From the NCBI RefSeq assembly GCF_019160155.1, contig NZ_JAFNIH010000061.1, forward strand, positions 62,001-126,000: a stretch of DNA of 64,000 nt, written 5' to 3'. The position numbers were made by a program, and so were the translations under genes. The stretch comes from Pinisolibacter aquiterrae (lineage in GTDB: Bacteria > Pseudomonadota > Alphaproteobacteria > Rhizobiales > Ancalomicrobiaceae). Shown piece by piece: positions 18,499-26,813 of the stretch. Each line of letters opens with the position of its first letter. The first letter of the stretch is position 1. The notes under the pieces are model-generated. The model was not told the origin of the DNA. It saw only the letters and a list, made by a program, of their open reading frames with translations, and ran no database searches.

Positions 18499-19989
18499 AT
18501 GACGGACCGCCCGGCCTTCGTGCCCACGCGGCCCGCCAGCGGCTCGCCGCCGGGCGGGCTGGTGGCGCTGATCGTCGGGCTCACCGTGCTCCGGCTCTCG
18601 GTCGCGGCCGCGACCGGCCTCGTCGACGACGAGACCTATTACCGGCTGTGGTCGCTCCATCTCGCCTTCGGCTATCTCGACCACGCGCCGATGGTCGCCT
18701 GGCTGATCGCGGCGGGGCGGGCGATCGCCGGCGAGGGCTCGCTCGGGGTTCGCCTCTTCGCGCCGATCATGACAGCGCTCGGGTCGCTCCTCTTGTGGCG
18801 GACGGTGGCGCTGTTCGAGGGGCGCGCGGTGGCGACCAGCGCCGTCGTCTGGCTCAACGCGATGGTGCTGATCGGTGCCGGCTCGATCCTGATGACGCCG
18901 GACGGGCCTTCGGTGTTCTTCTGGGGGGCGAGCATCTGGGCGCTCGCCGAGCTGACGGCGCGGCGCGATCCGCGCTGGTGGCTGGTGGTCGGCGCCGCCG
19001 CCGGGCTCGGGCTCTTCTCCAAATATTCGGTGCTGTTCCTCGGTCTCGGCATCGGCCTGTGGCTCCTCTCCACCCGCGAGACGCGGCGCTGGTTCGGCGC
19101 GTGGCAGCTGTGGGTGGGCGCGGTGATCGCCGCCGGTCTGTTCGCGCCGGTGATCCTCTGGAACGCCCAGCACGACTGGGTCTCCTTCCTCAAGCAGTTC
19201 GGCCGCACGGTGCCGCACGAGTGGCGGCCGGAGAAACTGGCCGAGCTGATCGGCGTGCAGATCCTCTTGATCGGCGTGCCGATGGTGCCCTTCGTCTTGC
19301 TCGGCCTACGCCGGGCGCTCGGCCGCGCCGACGCTGCCGCGTTGTTGCCGATCCTGACCGGCGTGCCCTTCCTCGCCTATCTCCTCTTCCATTCGCTGCA
19401 CGGCGGGGTCGAGGGCAATTGGCCGGCGCCGCTCTATCCGAGCCTCGCCTGGCTCGCCGCCGCCGGGGCGACGGTCGTCGAGGGGCGGGCGGATCGCTTC
19501 GCCGGGTTCGCGCGGCGGCTGCGCGGCTGGGTCGCGCCGGTCGGCTTCGCGCTGACGGGGCTCGTCTATCTCCACGTTCTGGTGCCACTGGTGGTGCTGC
19601 CGGCGAACCGCGATCCGACCGCGCAGATGAAGGGCTGGCCGGCGTTCGGCCGCGATCTCGAGGCGCTCGCCGCGAAGGTCGGGGCGACGCGCTTCGGCGG
19701 GCCCAACTACACGCTCGCCTCGCAACTGGCGGCGCAGCTCGGCGCCGAGCGGGTCGCGCCCTTCGACGAGCGCGAGCGCTACATCGGCCTGCCGGTGCTC
19801 GACCCCGCGAAGGTCTGCGCGCCGCTCCTCTTCGTCGATCGGGCCGGGCGGGATTCGCTCCTCGCCGTCCGCGAGGCCTATGCGACCGTGACGCCACTCG
19901 GCACGCTCGCCCGCTCGGCCGGCGGGCACGTGATCGAGGACCACCCGGTGACACTCCTCGCCGGGCGGCGCGGCTGTCCGGGGACCTGA
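18499..19989 (+). CDS. Family 39 (ArnT/PMT-like) membrane glycosyltransferase
   Basis: This is a polytopic membrane protein of 496 residues, with about ten hydrophobic helices, in the dolichyl-phosphate-mannose-protein mannosyltransferase superfamily. The catalytic acidic motif in the first periplasmic loop is VDDETYYRLWS, followed by GYLDHAPMVAWL. Such enzymes transfer a sugar from a polyprenyl-phosphate donor onto lipid A, protein or other envelope targets; the acceptor here is unknown. It starts four bases after the GT2/GtrA gene, forming a two-gene operon. Its TGA stop is directly abutted by the stop of the convergent hydrolase gene (shared hexamer TGATCA). Confidence 0.88.
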   Translation: MTDRPAFVPTRPASGSPPGGLVALIVGLTVLRLSVAAATGLVDDETYYRLWSLHLAFGYLDHAPMVAWLIAAGRAIAGEGSLGVRLFAPIMTALGSLLLWRTVALFEGRAVATSAVVWLNAMVLIGAGSILMTPDGPSVFFWGASIWALAELTARRDPRWWLVVGAAAGLGLFSKYSVLFLGLGIGLWLLSTRETRRWFGAWQLWVGAVIAAGLFAPVILWNAQHDWVSFLKQFGRTVPHEWRPEKLAELIGVQILLIGVPMVPFVLLGLRRALGRADAAALLPILTGVPFLAYLLFHSLHGGVEGNWPAPLYPSLAWLAAAGATVVEGRADRFAGFARRLRGWVAPVGFALTGLVYLHVLVPLVVLPANRDPTAQMKGWPAFGRDLEALAAKVGATRFGGPNYTLASQLAAQLGAERVAPFDERERYIGLPVLDPAKVCAPLLFVDRAGRDSLLAVREAYATVTPLGTLARSAGGHVIEDHPVTLLAGRRGCPGT

Positions 19990-20793
19990 TCAGGCCCCGC
20001 CGACCAGAAGGCGCCGCAGGAAGAAGGCGGTGCGCTCATAGGCGCGATCGGCCGCCTTGGCGTCGTAGCGCCGGCCTTCGGGCTCGGAGGCGAAGCCGCT
20101 GCGCGTGTCGGGATAGACATAGGCCTCGAAGGTCTTGCCGGCACCGATCAGGCGCTTCTCCATGACGTCGACCACCGGCGCGGTATGGGGGTCGTCCTCC
20201 GACCAGTGGAACAGCACCGGCACCTTGATCTCGACGATGCGCTCGGGCGACGGCGGCAGGGCGTAATAGGCGACCGCCGCCTTGACCCGGTTGCCCGCCA
20301 TGGCGAACTGGAGCGCGAAGGTTCCGCCCCAGGAAAAGCCCAGCGCCGCGATCGATCCGGAACATTCGCCGTGCTTCAACAGGAGATCGGCCGCCGCCTC
20401 CAGCGCCAGCAGCGCCTCGGCGGGCGACAGATGGGAGAGCACGCTCTGCGCCTCCTCGCGGTTTTCGGGCGAGACGCCCCGCGGCGAGAGGAGGTCCGGC
20501 AGCATGACGATGAAGCCGTCGAGGGCGAGACGGCGGGCGAAGCCGCGATAGAAGGCGTCGGGGCCGCGCTGGTCGTGGATCAGCAGGACGCCGGGGCGAC
20601 GGCCGCCGGCGCGCAGGCGGATCATCCGGCCCTTGTAGACCTGTTTGCGCACCTGGAACGTCACCGTCTCGACGATCAGACGCGGATCGGCGGCGTCGGT
20701 CTCCTGGGCGAGCGCGGGGGCCGCGAGGGCCGAGGCGGCACCGCCGGCGAGGAGAAGGAGACGGCGGCGGTCGAGGCGAGGGCTGTCGGTCAT
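19990..20793 (-). CDS. Exported dienelactone-hydrolase-like alpha/beta hydrolase
   Basis: This 267-residue protein has a twin-arginine-like leader (DRRRLLLLAGGAASALAAPALAQ region) and is probably exported. The alpha/beta-hydrolase core shows VLLIHDQRGP, a nucleophile elbow GFSWGG with Ser where classical dienelactone hydrolases have Cys, and HWSEDDPHT for the acid. The usual catalytic His, expected in a HGF motif near the C-terminus, appears replaced: the aligned text is YPDTRSGFASEPE. The substrate is unknown and it may be catalytically altered. ATG 20793 was preferred over a long upstream extension because the signal peptide starts there. Confidence 0.85.
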   Translation of the reverse strand: MTDSPRLDRRRLLLLAGGAASALAAPALAQETDAADPRLIVETVTFQVRKQVYKGRMIRLRAGGRRPGVLLIHDQRGPDAFYRGFARRLALDGFIVMLPDLLSPRGVSPENREEAQSVLSHLSPAEALLALEAAADLLLKHGECSGSIAALGFSWGGTFALQFAMAGNRVKAAVAYYALPPSPERIVEIKVPVLFHWSEDDPHTAPVVDVMEKRLIGAGKTFEAYVYPDTRSGFASEPEGRRYDAKAADRAYERTAFFLRRLLVGGA

Positions 20794-20985
20794 CGGCGGG
20801 TCCGGGCGGGGCGGCGGGCACGAGATTGCTGGCGAAGGGCACGGCCGATTCGTCCGGTCGCGTGCCTCGACCGGCACTATGGCGCGCGATTGCGGCGATG
20901 ACAAAGACGGACGGCGCGGCACCAGGGCGAGCGTTCGCACCACGACGGGCGCGTGAGACGACGAGGCGTGGCGCCGGGCCACTCC

Positions 20986-21008
20986 CCTTCTCCCCTCGCG
21001 GGAGAAGG
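20986..21008. repeat. Hairpin CCTTCTCCC/GGGAGAAGG
   Basis: A perfect 9-bp stem with a five-base loop lies just beyond the 3' end of tag. The same kind of short CCCCTTCTCCC...GGGAGAAGG palindrome is common between genes in Rhizobiales. It may end tag transcription, although no T run follows. Confidence 0.55.
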
Positions 21009-21025
21009 AAGAGGGCGCGGGGGGC

Positions 21026-21676
21026 TCAGCGGGGCCGCACGAAGGCGGCGCGCTCGGCCTCGACCTCGGCGCGGACGGCACACCCCTCGAGGTGGTCGTT
21101 CACGACCCCCATCGACTGCATGAAGGCGTAGCAGGTGGTGGGGCCGACGAAGGCCCAGCCGAGCCGGCGCAGGGTCTTGGAGAGGGCGATCGATTCGCTC
21201 GTCTTGCTCATCGCGCAGGCCGCCGCCTTGGTGAGGCGCGCGGGCCGCGTCGCCGGGTCGGGCTCGTGGCGCCAGACGAAGGCGGCGAGGGAGCTCTCGC
21301 GCTCGAGCAGATCGAGACAGCGGCGGGCGTTGTTCAAGACCGCCTCGATCTTGCCGCGGTGGCGCACGATCCCGGCATCGGCGAGGAGACGGGCGACGTC
21401 GGCCTCGCCGAAACGGACGATCGCCTCCGGATCGAAACCGGCGAAGGCACGGCGGAAATTCTCGCGCTTCCTCAGAATGGTGATCCACGACAGGCCGGAC
21501 TGGAAGCCCTCGAGGCAGATCTTCTCGAAGAGGCGGCGGTCGTCGGCGACCGGGCGGCCCCATTCCTCGTCGTGGTAGCGGCGATAGAGATCGTCGTCGC
21601 CCGACCACCAGCAGCGATCGCGCCCGTCGGGGCCGGTGCGCAGGCCTTCGTAAGAGGGATCCGTCTCGTCGTTCAT
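21026..21676 (-). CDS. tag: DNA-3-methyladenine glycosylase I
   Basis: Tag removes 3-methyladenine from alkylated DNA in base excision repair. The 216-residue protein has the family signature RCWWSGDDDLYRRYHDEEWGRP near the N-terminus, FEKICLEGFQSGLSW with the catalytic Glu region, and a WAFVGPTTCYAFMQ segment towards the C-terminus. The zinc-binding Cys and His ligands seen in E. coli Tag have plausible equivalents (Cys near residue 22, His and Cys near the end). ATG 21676 follows CGGAGG. It stands alone in its operon. Confidence 0.94.
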   Translation of the reverse strand: MNDETDPSYEGLRTGPDGRDRCWWSGDDDLYRRYHDEEWGRPVADDRRLFEKICLEGFQSGLSWITILRKRENFRRAFAGFDPEAIVRFGEADVARLLADAGIVRHRGKIEAVLNNARRCLDLLERESSLAAFVWRHEPDPATRPARLTKAAACAMSKTSESIALSKTLRRLGWAFVGPTTCYAFMQSMGVVNDHLEGCAVRAEVEAERAAFVRPR

Positions 21677-21719
21677 GTCGTCGCCTCCGAACAGTCGGGG
21701 CAGACTAGTCGAACCGGAA

Positions 21720-21749
21720 CAAAATGAAAACGGGCGTCGATGCGCCCGT
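21720..21749 (-). terminator. Rho-independent terminator after cheZ-like gene
   Basis: On the minus strand the stem ACGGGCG/CGCCCGT with a six-base loop is followed by TTTTCATTTTG, a good intrinsic terminator. It ends the cheZ-like transcript, whose stop lies about 30 bases before the stem. Confidence 0.82.
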
Positions 21750-21780
21750 CGTTCGGAAGGCCCGTCGGCGCCGGCCGGCG

Positions 21781-22488
21781 TCACGCGAAGAGCGCGTCGA
21801 TGTCGTCCTGAGAGGCGATGCCGGTGTCGTTTTCCAGGGCCGGGCCGTTGAGGAGGGCCTGATCGCCGAGCCGGTGCTCGAGTTCGATCTCGATCTCCTT
21901 GAACTTGTCGACGCCGCCCCAGATCTCCATCATCTTGATGATGCGTTCCTCGACGAAGCGCAGGGTGGAGACCACCTTGGTGACGCGCTGACCCGTCAGG
22001 TCCTGGAAATTGCAGGCCTCGAAGATCTGGACGGTGTGTTCCTGGATGTCGTTGGCGAGACCCTGGTCGCTGCCCTTCAGCTTGGCGGAGAGGGTGGCGG
22101 CGCGCTCGTCGATGGCCTCGGCGGCGGAGAGGATGGTCTCGGTCGCGTTCTCGGTGCCGAGCACCACCGCGTCGAGTTCGTTGGAGACGCGCGAGAGTTC
22201 CTGCCCGTTGCAGCCGGAGACGTGGAGCGTGGCGATCTCGCGCTTGGTGCGGTTGATCGCCTCGTAGATCAGATCCATCTCGGCCTTGATCTGCTGCGCC
22301 TCGGCCTGATCGCGCCGCAGTTGCTCGAAGGCCTTCTCGCTCAGTTCCTGGGTCGGCTGGACGAGGGAACGCAGGGCGCGGATCTCGGCGAGAAGCTCGC
22401 GATGACGATCCTCCTCGCGCCCATCGGCTGCCGACGAACCCGTCGTGGCATTGAGCGCCTCGATGCGGAAGACCTTTCTCGCAACCAT
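21781..22488 (-). CDS. cheZ: CheZ-like protein phosphatase
   Basis: This 235-residue, largely helical protein belongs to the CheZ family, which dephosphorylates CheY-P. The catalytic core is CNFQDLTGQRVTKV, where the Gln of LTGQ corresponds to the catalytic glutamine. Long heptad-rich helices precede it (about residues 40-110), consistent with the four-helix-bundle dimer. The C-terminal tail SQDDIDALFA closely resembles the CheY-P-binding N-terminal peptide of FliM. No other chemotaxis or flagellar genes are near. ATG 22488 was chosen since MVARKVFRIEALNA opens the conserved part; a longer reading adds a low-quality leader. Confidence 0.86.
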   Translation of the reverse strand: MVARKVFRIEALNATTGSSAADGREEDRHRELLAEIRALRSLVQPTQELSEKAFEQLRRDQAEAQQIKAEMDLIYEAINRTKREIATLHVSGCNGQELSRVSNELDAVVLGTENATETILSAAEAIDERAATLSAKLKGSDQGLANDIQEHTVQIFEACNFQDLTGQRVTKVVSTLRFVEERIIKMMEIWGGVDKFKEIEIELEHRLGDQALLNGPALENDTGIASQDDIDALFA

Positions 22489-22778
22489 GGATGAACGCCC
22501 CGTCCTCTCGCCACTCGATTCGGTGCGCCCATGATCGCCCCGCGCCGTTAAGGAAAGGTTTGCCGAGAAACGTATCCCGCGGACACACTCGGCACGGGAC
22601 CGCCGACGCGCGGCGGCGGGAAACCCTTCGGTAACCATGACGAAATCTTTCCCGGAAAGATCGAAGCGCGCGGATTTCCGTTCACCATTCGGTGGCGTGC
22701 CTGCCGCAGGATGAACCGAGTGTCGCGCCGGCCTCGTGTCCGGCGCCTCCTCGTTCCGTCTTCGACCGAGTGTGCCCC

Positions 22779-23522
22779 ATGATCCGCACGACCGTCCTCG
22801 CCGCCGTCGCGGCTTCGTTCGCCACCGCGTGGGCCGGCTCCGCCACCGCCCGCGACCGTTACGTCGACCGCCCGCCGGTGCTCCTGTCGCCCAATCTGGC
22901 CGAGCCCTGGCTCAACCAGCTGAGAAGCCGCCCGGTCGCCTATCGCGACGTGACCGGCCCGGTCGTGATGGCGCCGGGACGGGCCGATCTCGCGGCGCGG
23001 CCGAGCCGCTACGGACCGCAGGCGGTGCGCTCGGCCGCCGTCGCGCCGGAGGAGGCGCGCCGCCCGGCGCACGACATCGACCCCCGTTTCCTGCCGACCG
23101 AGGTCGACTACGCCGGCCGCTACGCGCCGGGGACGATCGTCGTCGACACCACTCAGCGTCATCTCTATCTGGTCGAGCCGGGCGGCAAGGCGCGGCGTTA
23201 CGGCGTCGGCGTCGGCCGTCCGGGTTTCCAGTGGGCCGGCACCCACACCGTCACCCGAAAGGCGGAATGGCCGGGCTGGACGCCGCCGGCGGCGATGCTG
23301 AAGCGCAAGCCGGACCTGCCGCGCCACATGGACGGCGGCCCCGACAATCCGCTCGGCGCCCGCGCGCTCTATCTCGGCTCCACCGAATATCGCATCCACG
23401 GCTCCAACGAGCCTTGGACCATCGGTCAGGCGGTCTCTTCGGGCTGCATCCGCATGCGCAACGAGGACGTGACCGATCTCTACGGCCGGGTGCCGGTGGG
23501 CACCAAGGTCGTGGTGATGTGA
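22779..23522 (+). CDS. L,D-transpeptidase (YkuD/ErfK family)
   Basis: This exported enzyme should form 3-3 crosslinks or attach proteins to peptidoglycan in the periplasm. A signal peptide covers residues 1-24 (cut after SATA). The YkuD domain begins at about residue 120 (GTIVVDTTQRHLYLV) and has the catalytic motif IHGSNEPWTIGQAVSSGCIRM, with the active-site His and the SxGCxR Cys. The length of 247 residues is normal. The ATG at 22779 starts directly at the signal peptide. It is a single-gene unit closed by a bidirectional terminator. Confidence 0.95.
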   Translation: MIRTTVLAAVAASFATAWAGSATARDRYVDRPPVLLSPNLAEPWLNQLRSRPVAYRDVTGPVVMAPGRADLAARPSRYGPQAVRSAAVAPEEARRPAHDIDPRFLPTEVDYAGRYAPGTIVVDTTQRHLYLVEPGGKARRYGVGVGRPGFQWAGTHTVTRKAEWPGWTPPAAMLKRKPDLPRHMDGGPDNPLGARALYLGSTEYRIHGSNEPWTIGQAVSSGCIRMRNEDVTDLYGRVPVGTKVVVM

Positions 23523-23554
23523 GCCCGCGTCCCCCTCCCCGATCCCGACGCGAA

Positions 23555-23590
23555 AAGCCCTCGGAAGGAGCGCCTTCCGAGGGCTTCTTT
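23555..23590. terminator. Bidirectional terminator between convergent genes
   Basis: AAGCCCTCGGAAGG and CCTTCCGAGGGCTT form a perfect 14-bp stem with a four-base loop, with CTTTC on the plus side and TTTTCG on the minus side. It can serve both the L,D-transpeptidase gene and the convergent DUF2189 gene. Confidence 0.9.
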
Positions 23591-23612
23591 CCGCGTCGCG
23601 TCGTCCGGCGGG

Positions 23613-24407
23613 TCAGGCGGGAACGACGGCGCGGCGATAGAGATGCCAGGTGGCGTGGCCGAGCCAGGGCAGGATCACGACGAGACCGAGGAACATCGGG
23701 ATCAGCGCGATCAGCAGCATGGTGGCGATGAAGATGCCCCAGCCGATCATCACCAGCGGGTTCGCCAGAACCGCGCGGATCGAGGCGATCATCGCGGTGA
23801 CGAAGTCGACGTCGCGGTCGAGCAACATCGGATAGGCGACGACGCTGACCGAGAAGATCGAGGTCGCCAGGACGGCGCCGAGCAGATTGCCGGTCACCAG
23901 GAAGAACACGCCGCGCGGGGTCGAGACGATCATCGAGACGATGTCGTCGGCCGGCAGCGGGCGAATGCCGAAGAAGAGCGCATAGGTGAAGCCGGCGGCA
24001 TAGATCCAGACGATCATGCCGAAGAGTGTCACCAGCGCCATGTAGGAGAGTTCGCGGCGGGCATGGGGCGGCACCGCGCCGACCAGCTCGACCAGCGACA
24101 GGCTCTCGCCCTTCTCGATGCGGCGGCTGACCTCGTAGATCCCGACGGCGGCGAAGGGCGCGATCAGCGCGAAGCCGGCCGCCAGGGGATAGGCGAGGAA
24201 GACCAGATCGAAGGAGGCGGCGACCCAGAACAGGAGGTTGCCGCCGAGCGCGTAGACGAGGCCGACCAGGAGGCCGAAGGTCGGCGCGGCCTTGAAGTCG
24301 CGCAGGCCGTCGGTGAGGGCGGCGGAGATGTCGTCGACGGTGATCGCGCGGACCTCGGGGTCGGCGACGGATTGTCTCATCGATGCGGATGCGGCCACGA
24401 CGTCCAT
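23613..24407 (-). CDS. DUF2189 family integral membrane protein
   Basis: This 264-residue inner-membrane protein has about six hydrophobic helices in paired blocks, for example GLLVGLVYALGGNLLFWVA, FDLVFLAYPLAAGFALIAPF and GWGIFIATMLLIALIPMFLG. The N-terminal VRAITVDDISAALTDGLRDF and the C-terminal LPWLGHATWHLYRRAV are hallmarks of DUF2189 proteins. No function is established for the family; in some species it sits near respiratory genes. Here its divergent neighbour, 365 bp away, encodes cytochrome c. The start ATG 24407 is plausible but weakly supported by ribosome-site sequence. Confidence 0.9.
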   Translation of the reverse strand: MDVVAASASMRQSVADPEVRAITVDDISAALTDGLRDFKAAPTFGLLVGLVYALGGNLLFWVAASFDLVFLAYPLAAGFALIAPFAAVGIYEVSRRIEKGESLSLVELVGAVPPHARRELSYMALVTLFGMIVWIYAAGFTYALFFGIRPLPADDIVSMIVSTPRGVFFLVTGNLLGAVLATSIFSVSVVAYPMLLDRDVDFVTAMIASIRAVLANPLVMIGWGIFIATMLLIALIPMFLGLVVILPWLGHATWHLYRRAVVPA

Positions 24408-24772
24408 TCCTCACCTCCCGATCCGGGCCGCGCCGAGCGTGGGCGCAGGCTCTCGTGTCTTCTGCGACAGAGTGCCACAGAATTGCGGAAATTCAACCGA
24501 TTCAATTTTTGCGCCTGCGTATTTTCCTACATGCACCCCCCGAGAAGTCGCGATTTCCGGCGGTGGAGAGCGGGAAACATCGACTTCCGATCGAAATTTC
24601 GTGAGATTTCGACCGGGATCGCGATGCCCCGGCGGGGGTGGTCGACCAAAGTCGGTCACCTAGCGACAGGGCCGGTCTGGATTTGGTCCAATTTCCGGGT
24701 AGGACTGTGCGGCGCGGTCGTTTAGACACGGTCTCGGTTCACTCGATGCTCACGCCCAGCGGAGAATTCAAC
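24408..24772. other. 365-bp intergenic region upstream of cytochrome c
   Basis: This divergent spacer is less GC-rich than its surroundings, especially 24478-24610, as expected of promoters. I found no clear FixK/FnrL palindrome, terminator or RNA gene. Short ORFs across it lack ribosome sites and family features. Confidence 0.4.
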
Positions 24773-25171
24773 ATGAAGAAAGTCGTCCTCCTCGCCGCCC
24801 TCGGTCTCGTCGCCGCGACCGGCTCTTCCTTCGCCGCCGACGCCGCCGCCGGCGAGAAGGTCTTCGCCAAGTGCAAGGCCTGCCACATGATCGGCGAAGG
24901 CGCCAAGAACCGCGTCGGCCCCGAGCTGAACGGCATCGACGGCCGCAAGCAGGGTTCGATCGAGGACTTCAAGGGCTACGGCACCGACCTGAAGGCGATG
25001 GGCGAGAAGGGCGGCACCTGGAACGCGGCCGAGCTCGACAAGTATCTGACCAACCCGAAGGCCTACAACCCCGGCACCAAGATGGCCTTCGCCGGCCTCC
25101 CGGAGGCCACCGACCGCGAGAACGTGATCGCCTACATCACCTCGTTCAAGGCGGACGGCTCCAAGAAGTGA
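24773..25171 (+). CDS. Class I cytochrome c (c2/c550 type)
   Basis: This is a soluble periplasmic electron carrier of 132 residues with a signal peptide (about 1-21, ending SSFA). The single heme site is CKACH (Cys34, Cys37, His38). The distal methionine is probably Met104 in NPGTKMAFAGL. The text NRVGPELNGIDGRKQ and ENVIAYITSF is typical of cytochrome c2 and c550 proteins in Rhizobiales. It most likely carries electrons between bc1 complex and terminal oxidases or other periplasmic redox enzymes. A GGAGA site precedes ATG 24773, and a strong terminator follows. Confidence 0.95.
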   Translation: MKKVVLLAALGLVAATGSSFAADAAAGEKVFAKCKACHMIGEGAKNRVGPELNGIDGRKQGSIEDFKGYGTDLKAMGEKGGTWNAAELDKYLTNPKAYNPGTKMAFAGLPEATDRENVIAYITSFKADGSKK

Positions 25172-25225
25172 TCGTCTCTGGTCCGGCCGGCGCGGGCGAC
25201 CGCGACGCGCCGATCGCGCGACCCG

Positions 25226-25260
25226 AGAAAGCCCCGGAAAACCGGGGCTTTCTTCGTTTC
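25226..25260 (+). terminator. Rho-independent terminator after cytochrome c
   Basis: AGAAAGCCCCGG and CCGGGGCTTTCT form a 12-bp perfect stem around AAAA, followed by TCGTTTC. It is about 55 bases after the stop and may also serve the convergent DUF3422 gene. Confidence 0.9.
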
Positions 25261-25282
25261 GGGAGGTCTCGCGCCTCGCGGC

Positions 25283-26593
25283 TCAATGCTCCCCGTCGGG
25301 AGCGTGGGCCTTGCGGATCGAGCGGACCAGCCAGAAGACGCAGGCGAGCACCACCGGCACGGCGAGGCCGGTGGCGAGGCCGGGGTCGAGCGGCAGGAGG
25401 CGCGCCTCCTTCAGCGCCTTGAAGACGTAGCCGAGGAGGCCGACGACGTAGTAGCTGACCGCCGCCACCGACAGGCCCTCGACGGTCTGTTGCAGGAGGA
25501 GCTGGCGGCGGGCGCGGGTGTTCATGCTCTCGAGCAGGTCGCGGTTCTGCTGTTCGAGATCGACGTCGACCCGGGTCCGCAGCAGTTGCGCGGCACGGGT
25601 CAGTTTGCGCGACAGGTCGTTCATCCGGTCCTGAATCGAGACGACGGTGCGCATCGCCGGATCGGAGCGGCGGGAGAGGAAGTTGGTCCAGGTGCCGTAG
25701 CCGGGGACGTGATGCTCGTGCAGCGCGGCGAGCAGGTCCTTGACGATCTGATCGTAGGCGCGGGTGGCGCCGAAGCGATAGGAGCGGTCGGCGGCATGGG
25801 CCTCGAGATCGGCGGTGAGCCCCGACAGGCGCTCGAGCAGGCCGCGATTGGCGGCGAGGCCGGTCGTCGAGCGGATCTCGGCGGTGATCTCGGCGAGGGC
25901 GCGCTCGACGCGGCGGACCTCCGGCGCCACCCCTTGCGCCACCGGCAGGCCGAGCATGGCGAGGGTGCGATAGGTCTCGATCTCGATCAGGCGCTGGATC
26001 AGCGCGCCGGCCTGTTGCGGATTGAGACTGCGATCGCGCACCAGGATGCGGGTGCGGCCGTCGCCGTCCTGACGGAAATCGGTGAGCGCGAGGCCGGCGC
26101 CGCCATAGGCCTCGGCGACGCAGAGGCTCGCCGGATCGAAGCGCTCGACGTCGCTCTGCAGGGCGCCGCGGTCGGGCAGGAGATCGAGGCGGATCGCCAC
26201 CAGCATCGGGCCGGGCTGGACGAATTCGGTGCCGAAGGGATGGTTCGACGGCAGGAGGGCGAAGGGGTGGTCGGGATCCTCGGCCAAGCCGTCCCAGGTG
26301 TAGCCGACGAATTCGGAATGGCGCTCCCATTTGAGCGAGCCGCCGCCACAGGGCACGACGTGGTGGCGCGTCTCCGGCCCCGGCCCCGGCTCGCCGCGCG
26401 CCCGGCAGAAGCGCTCCAGAAAGGCGCGGTCGGCCTCGACGCCGTCGCGGTCGACGGCGAAGGCATAGGCGAGAAAGACACGCGGGGTCGTCGCGGAGCG
26501 GAACGGGCGGGCATGGACCTCGCCGAGGCTCTCGGCGCGCAGGGGATGGGGTGTGAAACCGCGCGTGCCGGTTCCGCCTTCGTCCGTCGTCAT
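25283..26593 (-). CDS. DUF3422 family membrane-anchored protein
   Basis: The protein (436 residues) belongs to the alphaproteobacterial DUF3422 family, of unknown function. It opens with FTPHPLRAESLGEVHARPF, a conserved family start, and continues with HHVVPCGGGSLKWERHSEF. A long soluble domain with helical, coiled-coil-like stretches (about 200-370) leads to two hydrophobic helices near the C-terminus (GLSVAAVSYYVVGLLGYV and LATGLAVPVVLACVFWLV). It is likely anchored in the inner membrane. ATG 26593 follows GGGAGGAGAG; a longer upstream reading crosses non-coding sequence. It is divergent from the lactate regulator. Confidence 0.9.
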   Translation of the reverse strand: MTTDEGGTGTRGFTPHPLRAESLGEVHARPFRSATTPRVFLAYAFAVDRDGVEADRAFLERFCRARGEPGPGPETRHHVVPCGGGSLKWERHSEFVGYTWDGLAEDPDHPFALLPSNHPFGTEFVQPGPMLVAIRLDLLPDRGALQSDVERFDPASLCVAEAYGGAGLALTDFRQDGDGRTRILVRDRSLNPQQAGALIQRLIEIETYRTLAMLGLPVAQGVAPEVRRVERALAEITAEIRSTTGLAANRGLLERLSGLTADLEAHAADRSYRFGATRAYDQIVKDLLAALHEHHVPGYGTWTNFLSRRSDPAMRTVVSIQDRMNDLSRKLTRAAQLLRTRVDVDLEQQNRDLLESMNTRARRQLLLQQTVEGLSVAAVSYYVVGLLGYVFKALKEARLLPLDPGLATGLAVPVVLACVFWLVRSIRKAHAPDGEH

Positions 26594-26780
26594 GTCCGCG
26601 CTCTCCTCCCTCGCGTCGCCCGGCCGACCTTGCGGTCTCGGCGCCTCGCGCGCAACCGCCCTCGGCCGATCGCCGGCCCCGGTCCCTCGCCCGACCCATA
26701 GCCGAGGGCGCCCTCGCTCGCCACGGCCGATGCCGCGACGCGACAGCGCGGTCGCCGGTCTTCCATCGCCGGCCGAGAGC

Positions 26781-26801
26781 GTGGTCAATTTATTTGACCA
26801 C
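26781..26801. promoter_or_regulatory. Operator-like palindrome for the GntR/FCD regulator
   Basis: GTGGTCAA and TTGACCAC form a perfect 8-bp inverted repeat around TTTAT. The TGGTC...GACCA half-sites match the style of FadR-subfamily GntR operators such as those of LldR and PdhR. It lies 12 bases upstream of the GTG start assigned to the regulator, consistent with autoregulation and control of lutABC. Confidence 0.72.
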
Positions 26802-26813
26802 CCCCATTGACCC

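Noticed and set aside
20986-21008. Rho-independent terminator for tag
   Set aside because: The stem is good but no T run follows on the minus strand, so I list it only as a repeat-type hairpin.
24638-24772. Upstream extension of cytochrome c
   Set aside because: The leader reading lacks a ribosome site and would bury the obvious signal peptide starting MKKVVLLAALG.
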